NCBI RefSeq assembly: GCF_001425625.1
Contig: NZ_LMCP01000008.1
Coordinates: forward strand, 1 to 64,000
Source of the DNA: Mesorhizobium sp. Root102
Lineage (GTDB): Bacteria; Pseudomonadota; Alphaproteobacteria; Rhizobiales; Rhizobiaceae
Length of the DNA: 64,000 bases
Direction of reading: 5' to 3'
The notes under the pieces are model-generated. The model was not told the DNA's origin and searched no databases. It worked only from the letters and a program-made list of their open reading frames with translations. Numbering within the stretch: the stretch's first letter is position 1; each line of letters begins with the position of its first letter. Shown here piece after piece: positions 44,186 through 52,936 of this stretch. A program made the position numbers and the translations under genes.

Positions 44186-44803
44186 TCAGGCGCGCGGCGT
44201 GTTGAATTCGGAATCGAGTGTCTCGGGGCGCTGGATGACGGCGAACTCTATGGCGACGCCGTCCTCGAAATGGCGCACGACCTGCCCGCGCATGGTGCCG
44301 AGCATGACCTGGACGCCGATCGCCGGCTTGACGTCGATCTCGATCGCGGCGCCGGAAAGCGACAGGTCGATGATACGGCACTGGTACTGACGGCCGTCGG
44401 TGAGCTGCAGCACGCTGGTCGGATTGCGTGGCGCGACGCGCTCGTGGCGGCGGTCCTCCGGCAGGTCGAGTTCGTGCTTGTTGGCAAGCCAGGTCAATTG
44501 CGCCGCAAGCTTGTCCTTCTTGCGATCCGACGCGATGACGGTCATCGCGAAACCGTCCTGCAAGGTGCGCGTGACGACACCTTCGATGCGGCCGATATGA
44601 TCGATGTAGGCGATGATCTTTTCGCCGGGCATGCCTTTGCGGTCGGTGCGAAACGCGACATTGCCCGGTGACATGTCGACGACCTGGCAGGGATGCTCGG
44701 TGCGGTCTTCCAGCATGAAGCGCCCGTATATCTTGACCCGGACGCGCTGAAAGTTACGCCTTTCAGCTTGGGACGGCGCGTAGTCGACCGCCGCTGACCT
44801 CAT
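44186..44803 (-). CDS. Tandem PilZ-domain protein
   Basis: The 205-residue protein has two PilZ-like domains. The first starts QAERRNFQRVRVKIYGRFML and goes on with VVDMSPGNVAFRT; the second has EDRRHERVAPRNPTSVLQL, IIDLSLSGAAIEI and GVQVMLGTMRGQVVRHFEDGVAIEF. Both hold the RxxxR and D/NxSxxG motifs, so c-di-GMP binding is expected. Such proteins regulate motility or cellulose in relatives, but the partner is not nearby. It ends in a terminator. Confidence 0.9.
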   Translation of the reverse strand: MRSAAVDYAPSQAERRNFQRVRVKIYGRFMLEDRTEHPCQVVDMSPGNVAFRTDRKGMPGEKIIAYIDHIGRIEGVVTRTLQDGFAMTVIASDRKKDKLAAQLTWLANKHELDLPEDRRHERVAPRNPTSVLQLTDGRQYQCRIIDLSLSGAAIEIDVKPAIGVQVMLGTMRGQVVRHFEDGVAIEFAVIQRPETLDSEFNTPRA

Positions 44804-44918
44804 GTCTGCCTACACCCCGTTTGGCATCCCACGCGTCGATGCGAGGAACTTCATCGCAGAAGTACAACAAAGCAGGTTAACAAAGGGGAAAAGTGGGCGC
44901 TTCAGGGCTTTCCTTTTT

Positions 44919-44966
44919 ATGCATGTCGTTGTCCCAAAACCGCTGTGCAGTTTCGGGCGACATGCA
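44919..44966. repeat. Compound palindromic repeat, copy 5 of 5
   Basis: ATGCATGTCG at 44919-44928 pairs with CGACATGCA at 44958-44966 around GTCCCAAAACCGCTGTGCAG. No first module is present. It lies 22 bp beyond the PAS gene's stop. Confidence 0.85.
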
Positions 44967-44987
44967 GCAAGCCGCGAGATTGCGGAC

Positions 44988-45620
44988 TTATTCCTCGCGC
45001 CCGCCATCGAAGACGACGAGATGGCGGATGCGGCGCGCCCGGCCGAGCGCGGAGATCGTCTCGGGTGCCCCGAGTTCATCGGGAACGAGCGAGGGAACAT
45101 CGATCGCCGGGCGGTTGTTCAGCAGCTCCTTCTCCGGATCGATGACGCGGATCGAATCGATCAACGCGTCGGTGATCGGGTCGGCGCCCAGCCAGAAGGG
45201 CTTCTCCACGGCGCTGATGACGCCCAGGCAGCGCGGATTTTCGACGCCGCCGTCAAGCGGCAGGGCAAGCAGCTCGAACCTGTTGGAGCGTCCGTTGCGG
45301 CTGAAGCCCTCATAGCTGATGAGCACCACCGATTTCTGGTCGAAGACGCCATGGATCAGCCGCGAAACGAGCCGCTGATCCTTCTCGCGCCACAGCGAGG
45401 GAAAGGAGAACCCCTTGAGCTCGCGGCCATAGCAGGCGCAAAGCCTTGTGCCGGCGAGCCGGAATACGGCTTGCCCGCGCGTGTCCCGTTCCAGGATGAA
45501 GGTGTCGGCCAGCAGCGACTTGATGTCGGCCGGCTCGACCTCCGAACGCTTCGGGGCAGGGCGTCCATCACGCAGGCGGTTCCAATATTGGAACAGCGTG
45601 ATCGATCCGTTCTGGTTCAT
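44988..45620 (-). CDS. PAS_5-type sensory/regulatory protein
   Basis: The 210-residue protein matches the PAS-like family found in alphaproteobacteria (ITLFQYWNRLRDGRPAPKRSEVEP, FILERDTRGQAVFRLAGTRLCACYGRELKG and FSFPSLWREKDQRLV). It has no output domain, so it acts through a partner. A cysteine pair (CAC) lies in the core and could bind a ligand. ATG 45620 is used; the frame is open a little upstream. Confidence 0.82.
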   Translation of the reverse strand: MNQNGSITLFQYWNRLRDGRPAPKRSEVEPADIKSLLADTFILERDTRGQAVFRLAGTRLCACYGRELKGFSFPSLWREKDQRLVSRLIHGVFDQKSVVLISYEGFSRNGRSNRFELLALPLDGGVENPRCLGVISAVEKPFWLGADPITDALIDSIRVIDPEKELLNNRPAIDVPSLVPDELGAPETISALGRARRIRHLVVFDGGREE

Positions 45621-45719
45621 GCTATGCTGCTCCGCGCAATCTGTCGTCTGATGTCCCATCGGTGAACAGAAGGGCGCCCTCCGATGACCTACATGCGTTG
45701 CGGAGCAGGAAGCGTGCCA

Positions 45720-45920
45720 GCGTCGTTAACACTTGTTCACGGGTCGGGGCCGTTAAGGTTAACAAGTGGTTTACATTGCATCGAAGCCAGCCCCGTGGCA
45801 CTTAAAAACCACTCCAGAAGCGGTCGTTTCACGACGATCGGCAGCACTTCAGTCAAGAGTTTTAGGGGAGCAGGGGGCTCGACCAGCCGTTCAAGGGAAA
45901 CCTTGAACGGCTTCTTTTTT
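45720..45920 (+). ncRNA. Candidate small RNA with Rho-independent terminator
   Basis: Between the divergent PAS and rhomboid genes a run of about 200 nt has no open frame but is rich in structure. Pairing arms CACTTGTT (45730-45737) and AACAAGTG (45761-45768) form a first hairpin; GTCGT-TTC-ACGAC near 45823 forms a small second one; a strong terminator hairpin lies at 45887-45920. A start somewhere before 45730 is assumed. I cannot match it to a named family. Confidence 0.4.
45887..45920 (+). terminator. Strong Rho-independent terminator
   Basis: CCGTTCAAGG (45887-45896), GAAA loop, CCTTGAACGG (45901-45910), then CTTCTTTTTT: a perfect 10-bp stem, a stable tetraloop and a T-rich tail. No annotated gene lies upstream on this strand, so it should terminate an unknown transcript. 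Confidence 0.85.
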
Positions 45921-46009
45921 GATTCGCGCCCAGCGATTCGCGGTTTGCTGTTCGGTCCGCGGTGATCTAGATGCTCGAATCTCGAATCCCGCAGTGAGTG
46001 CAATTTCAA

Positions 46010-46768
46010 ATGAGTGAACCGGTAACTCCCCCGGAAGCCGACCCGGTCGAGGGCGCACCCGAGCCCCGGCGCGAGCCGGTGTTCAATCTGCCGCCCGTCG
46101 TGCTGGCGATAATCGGCATCTGCGTGGTCGTCTACCTGTTGCAGCAATATGTGCTGACCGAATCCCAGCAGATGACACTGCTGTATGACGGGGCCTTCAT
46201 CCCTGTTCTCTACACCGGCCAATACGGCTTCGACTGGTTCCTGTTTTCCCGCCCCTTCACCTATGCTTTCATGCATGGTGGTTTTGCCCACATTGCCATC
46301 AACATGGTGTGGCTAGCTGCTTTCGGTTCACCGCTGGCAAATCGTCTGGGCACGTTCTGGTTCGCGCTCTTCTTTGCCGTGACCGGCTTGGCCTCGGTCG
46401 CGCTGTTCTGGGCGGTGCATCCTTACGGAGAGGCGCCGCTGGTCGGCGCTTCCGGCGCGATATCAGGCATGATGGGGGCCGCGGCGCGTTTTGGTTTTCA
46501 CACCGACCGCTCGGCCGGCAAGGCCGCCTTCGCCGGCCCCGTGCTGCCGATCGCATTCGTATTGCGCTTGCGCGGCGTCGTGATCTTCCTCGCCATATGG
46601 ATGATAATCAACCTCGCCACCGGCCTTCTCGGCTTTGCCCCGGGGGTAGACGGCCAGATCGCCTGGGAGGCCCACATTGGCGGCTTCGCCGCCGGCTTCT
46701 TCGGCCTGCGCTGGTTCGACAGGCGATGGCAGGCGGCCGAGTGGGAGACGACCGACTACCGCACTTGA
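46010..46768 (+). CDS. Rhomboid-family intramembrane serine protease
   Basis: The 252-residue protein has six or so membrane helices, with the catalytic serine in VGASGAISGMMGAAARFG and histidine in AWEAHIGGFAAGFFG, the Ser-His pair of rhomboids. RPFTYAFMHGGFAHIAINMVWL is the conserved His/Asn-containing loop. It cleaves membrane proteins within the bilayer; substrate unknown. ATG 46010 (MSEPVTPP) is used. The next CBS gene lies 87 bp downstream. Confidence 0.93.
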   Translation: MSEPVTPPEADPVEGAPEPRREPVFNLPPVVLAIIGICVVVYLLQQYVLTESQQMTLLYDGAFIPVLYTGQYGFDWFLFSRPFTYAFMHGGFAHIAINMVWLAAFGSPLANRLGTFWFALFFAVTGLASVALFWAVHPYGEAPLVGASGAISGMMGAAARFGFHTDRSAGKAAFAGPVLPIAFVLRLRGVVIFLAIWMIINLATGLLGFAPGVDGQIAWEAHIGGFAAGFFGLRWFDRRWQAAEWETTDYRT

Positions 46769-46855
46769 AATGCAACCGATCACGGCGCACGATGTTCACT
46801 CTTATGTGAAGGCCGGTCAGGGCAGGAACCGGCAGGCAAAGCAGAGGAGGACGCC

Positions 46856-47287
46856 ATGACGGTTAAGGCAATTCTCGAGAGAAAAGGCCATGACGTGTTC
46901 ACGCTCGGGCCAAACGAAAAGCTGAGCGAAGCCATCCGTATCCTGGCCGAACACAAGATCGGCGCGCTGGTGATCACCAATGGCGATCGCAAGATCGTCG
47001 GCATCCTTTCGGAGCGCGACATCGTGCGGGTTGTCGCCCGCGAAGGCGGAGCCGCGCTCGATATCGCCGTGCGTTCGGCGATGACGCCGAAGGTGAAGAT
47101 CTGCAACGAAAACCATACCGTCAACGAGGTGATGGAGATCATGACCCGAGGCCGCTTCCGCCATCTGCCGGTGGAAAAGGACGGCATGCTCGATGGCATC
47201 GTGTCCATCGGCGACGTGGTCAAGCGCCGCATCGAGGATGTCGAGCGCGAGGCCGACGAGATCAGGGCCTACATCGCCACCGCCTGA
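46856..47287 (+). CDS. CBS-domain pair protein
   Basis: The 143-residue protein is a tandem CBS (Bateman) module, with LSEAIRILAEHKIGALVITNGDRKIVGILSERDIVRVVAR and HTVNEVMEIMTRGRFRHLPVEKDGMLDGIVSIGDVVKRRIED. It binds adenosine nucleotides in related proteins and has no catalytic part, so it may act as a regulator. Terminates before a GC-rich hairpin. Confidence 0.93.
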   Translation: MTVKAILERKGHDVFTLGPNEKLSEAIRILAEHKIGALVITNGDRKIVGILSERDIVRVVAREGGAALDIAVRSAMTPKVKICNENHTVNEVMEIMTRGRFRHLPVEKDGMLDGIVSIGDVVKRRIEDVEREADEIRAYIATA

Positions 47288-47300
47288 GCCGTGAAGGGAA

Positions 47301-47326
47301 CCGCCGGCCGGAGGACCGACCGGCGG
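47301..47326. terminator. GC-rich hairpin between converging genes
   Basis: CCGCCGG at 47301-47307 and CCGGCGG at 47320-47326 are complementary and can extend by three more pairs after a mismatch. It lies between the CBS gene and YjhX, whose stop is nine bases beyond, so it may end both transcripts, although there is no T run. Confidence 0.4.
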
Positions 47327-47334
47327 AGCGTATT

Positions 47335-47592
47335 CTACCTGTTGTCGAGTTCGGAACGGACGAGTTCCAGCCCGCGCCGGGTGATGCGGTAAGGTCCGCT
47401 ACCCGACGAAGAAACCGCCTTCTTGCGCTTCAGCTTTCGAAACAGGTCGAGATCGACGCCCGGATAGTGCCAGCCGTCACGGGTCAGGCATTTGACGGAG
47501 GCGATCCGCTTTTTCTCGTTCTTTTCGACTTCAATGCGTCCGCCCTGCGCGAGCAGGTGCAGGATGCGCTGTTCTATGCGCGAAATATCCAT
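47335..47592 (-). CDS. yjhX: YjhX-family (UPF0386) protein
   Basis: The 85-residue protein begins MDISRIEQRILHLLAQGGRIEV, continues IASVKCLTRDGWHYPGVDLDLFRKL and ends GPYRITRRGLELVRSEL, the UPF0386 pattern. YjhX of E. coli has been listed as a toxin paired with YjhQ; no YjhQ-like acetyltransferase partner lies next to it, so toxicity here is not established. Probably a winged-helix DNA-binding protein. Confidence 0.88.
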   Translation of the reverse strand: MDISRIEQRILHLLAQGGRIEVEKNEKKRIASVKCLTRDGWHYPGVDLDLFRKLKRKKAVSSSGSGPYRITRRGLELVRSELDNR

Positions 47593-47718
47593 GGGAGAGT
47601 TTCCGGGAAAACAAAAATGCCGCCGCCGCGAAGCTTCGCGGCACGGGGTTTCAGGTTTTCTGCCCTGCCTCGCTAGGAGGCCAGGGCCTTACCGGGACTG
47701 AGCGTAAGTGGACATCCA

Positions 47719-47738
47719 CTCTCCATTGGAATGGAGAG
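47719..47738. promoter_or_regulatory. Near-perfect palindrome upstream of gatB
   Basis: CTCTCCATT and AATGGAGAG are perfect 9-bp arms with GG in the centre. It lies 137 bp before the gatB ATG in a 282-bp gap with no gene. It resembles a dimer operator; the regulator is not known and no MerR-type spacing is visible. Confidence 0.4.
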
Positions 47739-47874
47739 GCATTTAGCTGAAGGTGGCGGAAAATGCCAGTCGACGGCTTTGCGCTTGTCTCTTTTGGCTG
47801 TTTGGACTAGCGAAAGTCGCTGTCCGTTTGCATTCTGCAAACAAGGCACCAGATCGATACGCAACAGGTTTTAC

Positions 47875-49374
47875 ATGTCCCTCATCGATACCCGCACGCC
47901 CGACGCGAAACGCCTGATCCCCGGCGCCACCGGCGACTGGGAGATTATCATCGGTCTTGAGGTCCATGCGCAGGTCACTTCGGAAGCAAAGCTGTTTTCC
48001 GGCGCTTCGACCGCCTTCGGCGCGGCGCCCAACGCCAATGTCAGCCTGGTCGATGCGGCCATGCCCGGCATGCTGCCCGTCATCAACGAGGAATGCGTCA
48101 AGCAGGCGATCCGCACCGGCCTTGGACTGAAGGCGCAGATCAACCACAAGTCGGTTTTCGACCGGAAAAACTACTTTTATCCCGACCTGCCGCAGGGCTA
48201 CCAGATCTCGCAGTTCAAGCAGCCGATCGTCGGCGAGGGCACGGTGGTCGTCTCGGTCGGCCCGGACCGCCAGGGTGAATTCGAGGACATCGAGGTCGGC
48301 ATCGAGAGGCTGCATCTGGAGCAGGATGCCGGCAAATCGATGCACGACCAGCATCCGACCATGTCCTATGTCGATCTCAACCGCTCCGGCGTGGCGCTGA
48401 TGGAGATCGTCTCCAAGCCCGATATGCGCTCGGCCGACGAAGCCAAGGCCTATGTCACCAAGCTGCGCACCATCGTGCGTTATCTCGGCACTTGCGACGG
48501 CAACATGGACGAAGGTTCGATGCGCGCCGACGTCAACGTCTCGGTGCGCAAGCCGGGCGGCGAGTTCGGCACGCGTTGCGAGATCAAGAACGTCAACTCG
48601 ATCCGCTTCATCGGCCAGGCCATCGACTACGAGGCGCGCCGGCAGATCGCCATTCTCGAGGATGGCGGCAAGATCGACCAGGAGACGCGGCTGTTCGACG
48701 CCGTCAAGGGCGAGACGCGCTCGATGCGCTCCAAGGAAGAGGCGCACGATTACCGCTATTTCCCCGATCCGGACCTTTTGCCGCTGGAATTCGACCAGGC
48801 CTATGTCGATGCGCTGGCCAAGGAATTGCCGGAACTGCCCGACGACAAGAAGGCGCGGCTGATCGCGACGCTCGGCCTGTCTACCTATGACGCGTCGATC
48901 CTGGTGTCGGAAAAGCCGATCGCCGATTATTTCGAGAAGGTGGCCGCCGGCCGCGACGGCAAGCTCGCCGCCAACTGGGTCATCAACGATCTGCTCGGAC
49001 AATTGAACAAGGCCGGAAAAGACATTGAAAACGCTCCGGTTTCGCCCGACCAGCTCGGCGCGGTCATCGATCTGATCAGGGATGGCACCATCTCCGGCAA
49101 GATCGCCAAGGACCTGTTCGAGATCGTCTGGAACGAGGGCGGCGATCCGCGTCAGCTGGTCGAAAGCCGTGGCATGAAGCAGGTCACCGACACCGGCGCC
49201 ATCGAGAAGGCCGTCGACGAGGTGATCGCCGCCAACCCGGACAAGGTCGAACAGGCGCGCGCCAAGCCGAGCATGGCCGGATGGTTCGTTGGCCAGGTGA
49301 TGAAGGCGACCGGCGGCAAGGCCAACCCGCAAGCCGTCAACGACCTCGTCAAGGCCAAGCTGGGCATCGAGTAG
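47875..49374 (+). CDS. gatB: Aspartyl/glutamyl-tRNA amidotransferase subunit B
   Basis: The 499-residue GatB converts mischarged Glu-tRNA(Gln) and Asp-tRNA(Asn) as part of GatCAB. It includes [49 protein letters not shown] ([20 protein letters not shown]) and the C-terminal YqeY-like domain from about residue 340. ATG 47875 fits the family; the frame is open upstream. gatA and gatC are not in the window. A GNAT gene follows after 4 bp. Confidence 0.96.
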   Translation: MSLIDTRTPDAKRLIPGATGDWEIIIGLEVHAQVTSEAKLFSGASTAFGAAPNANVSLVDAAMPGMLPVINEECVKQAIRTGLGLKAQINHKSVFDRKNYFYPDLPQGYQISQFKQPIVGEGTVVVSVGPDRQGEFEDIEVGIERLHLEQDAGKSMHDQHPTMSYVDLNRSGVALMEIVSKPDMRSADEAKAYVTKLRTIVRYLGTCDGNMDEGSMRADVNVSVRKPGGEFGTRCEIKNVNSIRFIGQAIDYEARRQIAILEDGGKIDQETRLFDAVKGETRSMRSKEEAHDYRYFPDPDLLPLEFDQAYVDALAKELPELPDDKKARLIATLGLSTYDASILVSEKPIADYFEKVAAGRDGKLAANWVINDLLGQLNKAGKDIENAPVSPDQLGAVIDLIRDGTISGKIAKDLFEIVWNEGGDPRQLVESRGMKQVTDTGAIEKAVDEVIAANPDKVEQARAKPSMAGWFVGQVMKATGGKANPQAVNDLVKAKLGIE

Positions 49375-49378
49375 GGCC

Positions 49379-49867
49379 GTGTTCGTCCGCACTGCCGGAG
49401 AGCGCGACCTTGCCGCTGTGCGGACGCTGCTGGTCGAAACCTGGCATGCGACCTATGACGCCATTTATGGGGCTGCCAAAGTCACCGAGATCACCGATGA
49501 ATGGCACTCGATCGCTTCGCTCCGCTCGGGGCTGACAAGGCCGAATTCGGAATTCCTTGTGGCCGATGACGGCAAGCGCATCGGCGGCATGGCTTTCGCC
49601 ACCGCCACCGCGGATGCGAAAGTCATCCTGTTGAACCAGCTCTATGTCCATCCGGACTGCCAAAGGCGCGGGGTCGGGCAAGCACTGCTCGACGAGGTCG
49701 AAGCCAGTTTCCCGGAAGCCCAAACGCTACGCGTCGAGGTCGAGGAGGCCAATGGCGCCGCCATCGCCTTCTACCGATCGATGAGGTTTTTGCCCGTCGG
49801 CACCGCCGGAGAATCCCATGAGACTTCAAGGCCGACGACGCTGAGTTTCGAGAAGCCGCTCGGATAG
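49379..49867 (+). CDS. GNAT-family N-acetyltransferase
   Basis: The 162-residue protein has LNQLYVHPDCQRRGVGQALLDE, motif A with the acetyl-CoA-binding QxxGxG/A form, followed by LRVEVEEANGAAIAFYRSMRF, motif B. GTG 49379 is 4 bp after gatB. The substrate is unknown. Probably cotranscribed with gatB. Confidence 0.88.
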   Translation: MFVRTAGERDLAAVRTLLVETWHATYDAIYGAAKVTEITDEWHSIASLRSGLTRPNSEFLVADDGKRIGGMAFATATADAKVILLNQLYVHPDCQRRGVGQALLDEVEASFPEAQTLRVEVEEANGAAIAFYRSMRFLPVGTAGESHETSRPTTLSFEKPLG

Positions 49868-49890
49868 GCCGCCGCCTGGGCTTTTTATCG

Positions 49891-50013
49891 TCAACCGGTC
49901 ACCGGGCCGGGCTGGAGCGGCATCCGGTTGACGTAGCTGTACATGTCAACCGAGGAATAGCGCGAGGAAGGCGACTGGCGGGCAACACCGCGTGGCGGCA
50001 GCGATTCGGCCAT
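49891..50013 (-). CDS. Candidate 40-residue small protein
   Basis: ATG 50013 to TGA 49891 encodes 40 residues rich in Ser and Pro (MAESLPPRGVARQSPSS, then SSVDMYSYVNRMPLQPG). GGGA lies about 9 nt before the ATG. I know no family. It occupies a gap that would otherwise be empty and its composition is more protein-like than the surrounding shadows. It could be a spurious reading frame. Confidence 0.35.
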   Translation of the reverse strand: MAESLPPRGVARQSPSSRYSSVDMYSYVNRMPLQPGPVTG

Positions 50014-50062
50014 GCGTCATCCCGGCATTTGCTGTGCCGGCTCACGACGGATATGCAAGGGG

Positions 50063-50407
50063 ATGACCAAACTGTCTCGCACCGCAGCGTTGGCGCTGCT
50101 CGCCATCATCATTTTCGCGACCTTGTCGCCGATCCAGATGCGGCCGCACATCGCCGAGGCGAATGTTGAGCGTGCCTTGGCTTATGTTCTGTTGGGCTTC
50201 GCCCTGGCGCTCGGCTTCCCCAACCGACTGTATCAAGCCGTGATCTTTGTGGCTGTGACCGCCGGCATGCTGGAATTGCTGCAGATCATTGATCCAGGCC
50301 GTCACGCACGCCTCGTCGATGCACTTGTGAAAGCCTTTGCCGGAGTGGTTGGGATCGTCGCGGGACACCTGATCGTCAGGGCCGGCGGACAAAAGAGCGA
50401 GAGGTAG
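50063..50407 (+). CDS. VanZ-like membrane protein
   Basis: The 114-residue protein has three or four hydrophobic segments, TAALALLAIIIFATLSPIQMRP, LAYVLLGFALALGFPN and QAVIFVAVTAGMLELLQ, then the VanZ-like LLQIIDPGRHARLVDALVKAFAG. VanZ-like proteins are membrane proteins of uncertain role outside teicoplanin resistance. ATG 50063 has AAGGGG before it. Function unknown. Confidence 0.75.
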   Translation: MTKLSRTAALALLAIIIFATLSPIQMRPHIAEANVERALAYVLLGFALALGFPNRLYQAVIFVAVTAGMLELLQIIDPGRHARLVDALVKAFAGVVGIVAGHLIVRAGGQKSER

Positions 50408-50495
50408 GCGCGGCAGGAATCCGCCGCAATACCGTCGACCTGGAAGAAGTGCGAGCACATCGACCTGTGGTCGGCCGGAGGAACAAGCCTTCGCT

Positions 50496-51347
50496 TTAGG
50501 TAGAGGCAACCTCGACATTGTCGATCAGCCTGGTCTTGCCGAGCCAGGCGGCCGCGAGCAGGCGCCCTTCGCGGTCTCGACGCCATGGCGCAAGCGTCAG
50601 GCTTTCGCGTGCCTCGACATAGTCGACTTTTTGGAAGCCGGCGGCGATGAGGGCGCGGCTGGCCTCTTCGGTTGCGTCGCTCCGGTCTGCGCCCGCCGCC
50701 AGGGCCACTGCCGTGTTGCGCAATATCACGTTGAACTGGCGGGCGATCTTGAGTTCGGTTTCGTCGAGATAGGCATTGCGTGACGACATGGCGAGACCAT
50801 GCGCGTCGCGTATCGTCGGTGCGCCGATGATGTCGACGGGCAGGTCGAGGTCGCGGCAGAGCTGCCTGACGACGCAAAGCTGCTGGTAGTCCTTCTCGCC
50901 AAAGACCGCACAGTCGGGCGTTGCCTGCAGGAGGAGCTTTGCCACCACGGTGGCGACGCCGTCGAAAAAGGTCGGCCGAAAGTTCGATTCGAGCCCTCCG
51001 GAGGGGCCTCCGACCGAGATTTTTGTGGCGAAGCCGACGGGATACATCTCGCCAACCGTCGGCGTGAAGGCAAGGTCGGCCTTTGCCACGCCCAGCCGGT
51101 CGAGGTCGCTGGCGAGCTGGCGCGGGTATTTGTCGAGGTCTTCGCTCGGCGCGAACTGCGTCGGGTTGACGAAGATCGACACGACGCAGCGATCGGCCCT
51201 CTCGAGCCCGATCCTGACCAGCGAGATGTGCCCGTCATGCAAAGCGCCCATGGTCGGCACCATGGCGACACGAAGGCCATCGCGCCGCCAGTCACGGATT
51301 TGCGCGCGAAGTGCTGCAGCGCTGTCGACGACGACGGGTTGGTTCAT
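50496..51347 (-). CDS. panC: Pantothenate synthetase
   Basis: The 283-residue enzyme joins pantoate and beta-alanine with ATP. It has VAMVPTMGALHDGHISLVRI with the HIGH-like site, VFVNPTQFAP-like (SIFVNPTQFAPSEDLDKYPR), FGEKDYQQLCVVRQL and GLAMSSRNAYLDE, the family core. ATG 51347 overlaps panB by ATGA. Second gene of the panBC operon on the minus strand. Confidence 0.96.
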   Translation of the reverse strand: MNQPVVVDSAAALRAQIRDWRRDGLRVAMVPTMGALHDGHISLVRIGLERADRCVVSIFVNPTQFAPSEDLDKYPRQLASDLDRLGVAKADLAFTPTVGEMYPVGFATKISVGGPSGGLESNFRPTFFDGVATVVAKLLLQATPDCAVFGEKDYQQLCVVRQLCRDLDLPVDIIGAPTIRDAHGLAMSSRNAYLDETELKIARQFNVILRNTAVALAAGADRSDATEEASRALIAAGFQKVDYVEARESLTLAPWRRDREGRLLAAAWLGKTRLIDNVEVAST

Positions 51348-52186
51348 GCGTCGTCCCTGCTCTTTGTCGCCGAAAAGACATGGCCGGGGCCGGGGAATGT
51401 CCGGCTTCGCACCTCCGCTGCATAGGTTTCTGCGGCATGCGAGATCACGCCGCGCAGATCGGCATATTCCTTGACGAACTTCGGCACGCGGTCGACGGTG
51501 AGCCCGACCATGTCGTCGATGACCAGGATCTGGCCGTCGCAGTCGCCGCTGGCGCCGATGCCGATGGTTGGAATGGCGATACTGCGGGTGATATCGGCGG
51601 CGACTGTCTCGACCGTGCCTTCGATGACCACCGAGAAAGCCCCGGCGTTCTCGACGGCGAGCGCATCGCGAAGCAATGCCGCAACAGCCTCCTCGGTGCG
51701 GCCCTTGATCTTGTAGCCGCCGTCCTTCTCGACCGATTGCGGCTGCAGGCCGATATGTCCCATGACCGGAATGCCGGCATCGACGATGGCCGCGATCTGC
51801 CTGTTCATGTCGACGCCGCCTTCGAGTTTCACCGCATGGCAACCGGTCTCGTCGACGACCCGCCGCGCCGAGGCAACGGCAAGTGCTGCCGAATCCTCAT
51901 AGGTTCCAGCCGGCAGGTCGACGACGACGCAGGCCCTGGCCGAGCCGCGCATCACCGCTTGCCCATGCGCGATCATCATCTCCAGCGAGGCGCCCAGCGT
52001 CGTCTTGTGGCCATGCAGCACCATGGCGACGCTGTCGCCGACCAGGAGCAGGTCGACATGGTCGTCGAGCAGACGGGCGACGGGGTAGGTATAGGCGGTC
52101 AGGCAGACAATCGGCGTGCCGCCCTTGCGGCGGCGAATCGCCTCAGTGCTGATGCGGATGTCGGTGGTCGGCAATTCCGTGGCCAA
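51344..52186 (-). CDS. panB: 3-methyl-2-oxobutanoate hydroxymethyltransferase, TTG start
   Basis: The 280-residue enzyme makes ketopantoate. The motifs VCLTAYTYPVARLLDDHVDLLLVGDSVAMVLHG hold the metal-binding aspartates, followed by VKLEGGVDM and GHIGLQPQSVEKDGGYKIKG. The start is TTG 52186, with GAGGTGA about 6 nt ahead; no ATG in frame is near. It overlaps panC, forming a pantothenate operon. Confidence 0.95.
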   Translation of the reverse strand: MATELPTTDIRISTEAIRRRKGGTPIVCLTAYTYPVARLLDDHVDLLLVGDSVAMVLHGHKTTLGASLEMMIAHGQAVMRGSARACVVVDLPAGTYEDSAALAVASARRVVDETGCHAVKLEGGVDMNRQIAAIVDAGIPVMGHIGLQPQSVEKDGGYKIKGRTEEAVAALLRDALAVENAGAFSVVIEGTVETVAADITRSIAIPTIGIGASGDCDGQILVIDDMVGLTVDRVPKFVKEYADLRGVISHAAETYAAEVRSRTFPGPGHVFSATKSRDDA

Positions 52187-52414
52187 TCGTCACCTCTTCG
52201 GCCTGCAGCCGGGTTGGATACCCCGCATGGCGCGCAGAGCTTTAGAAAGACCGCAAAGGCTTGGCAAGCGCCCATCCAGCCGCCCGGAAGGATCACGGGC
52301 TTGTGTCGGGTTTCTGGCAAGCCATTTGCACGCTCCCTGTGGCAAAACCCTTGCCTTCCCGAAGGCCTGACGCCATAAGCAGGAAACCGGCGCCGCCGGC
52401 GCGAGGGTTTTGTG

Positions 52415-52813
52415 ATGAAGACTTTTCTTACGCAGTTTTTCACCTGGTGGAACAGCCAGACGTTGGGAACGCGCCTGCACACTTGGCGGCATGGCAAGAG
52501 GGTCGGCCAGGACGAAACCGGCAACGTCTACTACGAGGGCGGCATCGATTCGGAAGGCCGCACGCGCCGCTGGGTCATCTACCGCAACTATTCGGAAGCT
52601 TCCGCGATCCCGCCCGGCTGGCACGGCTGGATCCATCACCGGGTCGACGTCGCGCCGTCGAGCGAGGACTACAAGCCACGCGACTGGCAGAAGTCGCATC
52701 AGCCCAATTTGACCGGCACTCCGGCAGCCTATCGTCCGAAGGGTTCGGTGCTGACCAATCAGCACCGCCCGCAGGTCACCGGCGACTACGACGCCTGGAC
52801 ACCCGGGTCGTAA
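52415..52813 (+). CDS. NDUFA12-like complex I accessory subunit
   Basis: The 132-residue protein matches the NDUFA12/B17.2 family: TFFTWWNSQTLGTRLHTWRHGKRVGQDETGNVYYE-like (WWNSQTLGTRLHTWRHGKRV), YYEGGIDSEGRTRRWVIY and PPGWHGWIHHRVDVAPSSEDYKPRDWQKSHQPNLTGTP-like (HQPNLTGTPAAYRPKGS). In alphaproteobacteria the protein is an accessory subunit of respiratory complex I. ATG 52415 is used; GTG 52412 just before is an alternative. Nuo genes are not in the window. Confidence 0.92.
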   Translation: MKTFLTQFFTWWNSQTLGTRLHTWRHGKRVGQDETGNVYYEGGIDSEGRTRRWVIYRNYSEASAIPPGWHGWIHHRVDVAPSSEDYKPRDWQKSHQPNLTGTPAAYRPKGSVLTNQHRPQVTGDYDAWTPGS

Positions 52814-52936
52814 CGACAGGGTGCAAGCCGGTCCTTTATCGCCACAATTGGTGTTTAGCTGCTTGCTGATCAGAAAACGCCGACTAGCCTTGGCGATCAA
52901 TAGAATCACCCGGGCGCGAACCACCGGTACCCCTAT

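Noticed and set aside
47335..47592. Toxin-antitoxin pair with YjhX
   Set aside because: No YjhQ-like antitoxin gene next to it; neighbours are a CBS protein and gatB.
47743..49392. 549-codon minus-strand frame
   Set aside because: Antisense to gatB with Leu, Asp and Gly repeats typical of GC-rich shadows.
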